From contig CAWHEG010000031.1 of NCBI GenBank assembly GCA_963828405.1, positions 1-64,000 on the forward strand: a DNA stretch of 64,000 nt, in the 5' to 3' direction. This DNA comes from JANMJD01 sp963828405 (GTDB lineage Bacteria; Actinomycetota; Acidimicrobiia; Acidimicrobiales; Ilumatobacteraceae). Below, one piece after another: positions 61,712 through 64,000 of the stretch. A model generated the notes under the pieces. That model did not search any database, had not been told where the DNA came from, and saw only the letters and a list, made by a program, of their open reading frames with translations. Position numbers and translations under genes: made by a program. Each line of letters opens with the position of its first letter. Position 1 is the stretch's first letter.

Positions 61712-62496
61712 ATGACCTCGCCGCGGACGCTCTCCCTCGCTGCCGGCACCGTGCTCGATTGTGCGCCCGACCGCGCCGTCGAGGTCGCCGCGGAAGCCGG
61801 ATTCGACGCCGTCGGACTGTGGTTCGATCCTGCCGCATGGAGCGACGCAACGACGGTTCGCGTCGAGCGGGCGCTGGCAACTGCGGGGATCGGTGCGCTG
61901 GACATCGAGCCGGTGATCCTCGGACGCGGCGCCGACGGCGGCGAGCGGCTGATCGACACCGCAGGTCGGCTCGGTGTGGCCAACGTGCTCGTGGCGAGTG
62001 GGCCGGCGCCCCGTGATGAAGTGGTCCGGCGGGTCGCCGGGCTCGCCGAGATCGCCGCAGCAGTACCGGGCCTGATGCTCGCTCTCGAGTTCCTCCCGAT
62101 CTTCACGATCGCCACGTTGGGCGAAGCGCTCCGTGTCATCGAGGAGATCGGCGCCGCAAACGTCGGCGTGCTCGTCGACACGCTGCACCTCGATCGTTCG
62201 GGCGGATCCCCCGATGACCTCGCAGACTGTGACCGCGCTCGGTTCCCGTACCTGCAACTCGCCGATGCCGGCGACCGGCGACCGACGACACCGGCCGAGC
62301 TGCGTGAGGAGGCGTTGCACGGTCGGCTGCTCCCCGGTGACGGCGTGCTGCCGCTGGCGCGCACACTTGCCGCGCTGCCCGGCATCCCGTATCGGTCGAA
62401 CTGCGCTCGGGATCACTCAACGAGCGCTACCCCGACCCCGTCGAGCGGGCGGTGGCGGTGCGGGTGGCGAGTCAGCGGATCCTGACGCACTCGTAG
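61712..62496 (+). pseudogene. Xylose-isomerase-like TIM-barrel protein, C-terminal frameshift
   Basis: From ATG 61712: EVAAEAGFDAVGLWFDPAAW, LMLALEFLPIF, GVLVDTLHLDRSGG and YLQLADAGDRRP, carrying three expected metal-site residues. Near 62388 the frame breaks: the family-like tail with the fourth ligand, VELRSGSLNERYPDPVERAV, is in another frame that stops at 62494. The unshifted frame ends at 62485 with a random tail. Restoring one G in the CCCG run would repair it, so a sequencing error is possible. Confidence 0.8.
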
Positions 62497-63563
62497 TGCG
62501 CCAGGCCGGTGGAGCCAGCGTGATGAACGAGGGTGAAGCTCTCGGCCCAGTCGTGGTCGACTTCGAACGCCCGGCCGTCGGAGCCGACGATGGTGGTCGG
62601 GTGGCTGACGTCCCAGACCTCGCCCTCCACGTGCGACTCGCCGCGATAGACGCCCTGCCCGAGTCCATCGTCGAACCCGTTGAAGTAGCCGCCACCCTGG
62701 CAGTACACCCAGCCGAGGTCGGCGAAGGTGTAGTCGCGCACCACACCTTCCACATCGGTGAGGCGGAACGAGCCCGAGCGCACCCGGCGGTCGCCCTCGT
62801 GGAAGTCCAGGTCGTGTTCGATCTTGACCACCGGCACGATGCGATCGCCCTGAAGGATCGCGCCCCGGCCGGCGGCGGCACGACCGTTCGGGTCCTCGAA
62901 GAAGAAGCCGCCGTGATCGGGAGTGTGGAACAGCACCCATTGGCGCAGGCCCGGCACCCGCTTGCTCGGAGTCGGGGCGCCGTAGCTGACCGGCCGACCG
63001 CGGGGCGGCTGGTAGCCCCAGGAGTGATTGCGGAAGAACGACGTCGAGGCGCGGGTGAGCTCGACCCGCTCGCCACCCACTTCGACCCAACCCTCCGCCG
63101 GGCCCGTGATCTCGTACGTCGCCCGTTCGCTGAGCACGCGACCCTCGTGGCGCCGGATCTCGATCGGACCCATGTAGGGCACGTTGGCGGTGTGGCACGT
63201 GACGTCGAGCCGGATGCCCACCTCGTTGTCGTCGAGCACGAGTCGCACGCGCTGCAGCGGCTCGATGATCTCCAGCCGTAACGGCCCGGCGCCGAGGTGT
63301 TCGATGTCGGACCGCAGCCGCCGCGAGACGCGCACGTTGTACTGCCTGCCGCCGTGGCGGAGGCACACGAACCCGTCGAGCACGTCGTTGTTGGAGTAGA
63401 GCCGCACGTTCGAGGTGAAGGCGACCGTGCCCGCCTGGTCGGCGGCGCACACGTAATGGCCGTCGTTCCAGCTGGGGTCGGTGCCACCTACGGCGGCGAA
63501 CGTGTCGGTCACCTGATGGAACGGGTACTCGTCGATGCCCAGCAGCACGTTGCCAACGTACAT
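62472..63563 (-). CDS. Conserved protein of the DUF7064/7065 (AttH/CrtC-like) type
   Basis: A 363-residue soluble protein rich in beta strands: YPFHQVTDTFAAVGGTDPSW, YVCAADQAGTVAFTSNVRLY, SFFRNHSWGYQPPRGRP and FTLVHHAGSTGLAHYECVRI. The tandem barrel-like pattern resembles lipocalin-like hydroxyneurosporene dehydrogenase/AttH proteins found in mycobacterial steroid clusters. Function unknown. Divergent from SDR 5 with an island motif between. Confidence 0.65.
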   Translation of the reverse strand: MYVGNVLLGIDEYPFHQVTDTFAAVGGTDPSWNDGHYVCAADQAGTVAFTSNVRLYSNNDVLDGFVCLRHGGRQYNVRVSRRLRSDIEHLGAGPLRLEIIEPLQRVRLVLDDNEVGIRLDVTCHTANVPYMGPIEIRRHEGRVLSERATYEITGPAEGWVEVGGERVELTRASTSFFRNHSWGYQPPRGRPVSYGAPTPSKRVPGLRQWVLFHTPDHGGFFFEDPNGRAAAGRGAILQGDRIVPVVKIEHDLDFHEGDRRVRSGSFRLTDVEGVVRDYTFADLGWVYCQGGGYFNGFDDGLGQGVYRGESHVEGEVWDVSHPTTIVGSDGRAFEVDHDWAESFTLVHHAGSTGLAHYECVRIR

Positions 63564-63585
63564 GGTCAGCTGACTGAAGCCGGCG

Positions 63586-63598
63586 TCAAGTAAGTCGG
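63586..63598. promoter_or_regulatory. Island motif, site 8
   Basis: TCAAGTAAGTCGG, 15 bases before SDR 5 and 22 from the divergent gene. Confidence 0.65.
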
Positions 63599-63613
63599 CT
63601 ACCGTCGGCGCTC

Positions 63614-64000
63614 ATGGGAACGATGCTGCCAGACTTCCGGGGCGACGTCGCCTTCGTCACCGGAGCGAGTGGGGGTATGGGCCGGGCGATCTCGGTCGCC
63701 TTCGCCATGGCCGGCGCCAAGGTGGCGATGGCCGACATCGACGCCGCCGGCGGCGCCGAAACCGAACGGCTCGTACGTGAGGCCGGCGGCGATGGGATCT
63801 TCGTCGCCACCGACGTCGCCGCCGCCGATTCGGTGGCAGCCGCCGTTCGTGCCGCAACGGACCGCTACGGCCGGCTCGATTGCGCCGTCAACGCGGCGGC
63901 GATCGAGAACGAGACGGCTCCGCTCCACGAGTGCAGCGAAGACGTCTTCGAGCGCATGCAGGCAATCAACGTGCGTGGCGTGTTCCTGTCGCTCAAGTAC
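63614..64000 (+). CDS. Short-chain dehydrogenase/reductase 5, 3' end off the window
   Basis: The first 129 residues of an SDR: VAFVTGASGGMGRAISVAFA, MADIDAAG (NAD type), LDCAVNAAAIENETAPLHE and INVRGVFLSLKY up to the window edge. The catalytic Tyr-Lys lies beyond the end. ATG 63614 lies 15 bases after the island motif. Confidence 0.92.
   Translation, partial: MGTMLPDFRGDVAFVTGASGGMGRAISVAFAMAGAKVAMADIDAAGGAETERLVREAGGDGIFVATDVAAADSVAAAVRAATDRYGRLDCAVNAAAIENETAPLHECSEDVFERMQAINVRGVFLSLKY

Noticed and set aside
33821..63598. Island motif as an ordinary -10 promoter element
   Set aside because: The match to TANNNT is poor and I saw no constant -35 box at 16-18 bases; the pseudopalindrome fits an operator better, though start-site mapping is needed to exclude it.

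Overview
The window is high-GC DNA with short intergenic gaps, many 1-4 base gene overlaps (mostly ATGA), and F420- and mycobacterial-type enzyme families (two luciferase-like F420 oxidoreductases, a deazaflavin nitroreductase, PPOX proteins, SnoaL and SDR expansions, P450s, KstD-like flavoproteins). This points to an actinobacterium, plausibly of the Acidimicrobiia; the class is an inference from gene content. No rRNA, tRNA or CRISPR array was found. Region 1 (1-4.4 kb): a frameshifted large serine recombinase that runs off the left edge, small hypotheticals, a DUF1801/PPOX pair and a VapBC-type toxin-antitoxin. Region 2 (4.4-13.1 kb): a response regulator, histidine kinase, ABC ATPase and permease block that has undergone a 3.2 kb tandem duplication. 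The two copies have decayed reciprocally: copy 1 keeps the regulator but has a frameshifted kinase and permease; copy 2 keeps an intact kinase, ATPase and permease but only a stub of the regulator. A 40-base imperfect direct repeat lies on both sides of the block. Region 3 (13.1-17 kb): a reactive-sulfur locus with an MFS transporter, an MBL-fold/double-rhodanese protein and a divergent ArsR-rhodanese sensor with two palindromes in the shared promoter, plus broken DsrE and rhodanese remnants. Region 4 (17-28.9 kb): a deazaflavin oxidoreductase, an ankyrin protein, a thioredoxin-reductase-like protein coupled to a DHA2 exporter, an alpha/beta-hydrolase lipoprotein divergent from a large LuxR-family ATPase regulator, a short carotenoid-oxygenase-like protein coupled to a membrane alpha/beta hydrolase, and a PaiB-like protein. 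Region 5 (28.9-64 kb): a large catabolic island with seven SnoaL/NTF2-like proteins, five SDRs, two KstD-like flavoproteins plus remnants, two P450s, two LLM oxidoreductases, two ABM-domain proteins, a Rieske oxygenase, acyl-CoA ligase, thiolase, OB-fold protein, a sugar-type ABC importer and three TetR regulators. The substrate is unknown; the enzyme set fits oxidative breakdown of a cyclic (steroid- or terpenoid-like, or aromatic) compound through CoA thioesters. At least eight promoters in this island carry variants of one 13-base pseudopalindrome close to TCAAGTAACTTGA, 3-40 bases before start codons, which suggests a single regulon. The island also holds a TIM-barrel/tyrosine-phosphatase fusion and several frameshifted or truncated genes, including a KstD-like gene apparently split by an inversion. 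Frameshifts are common across the window, so indel errors in the assembly must be weighed against real decay.
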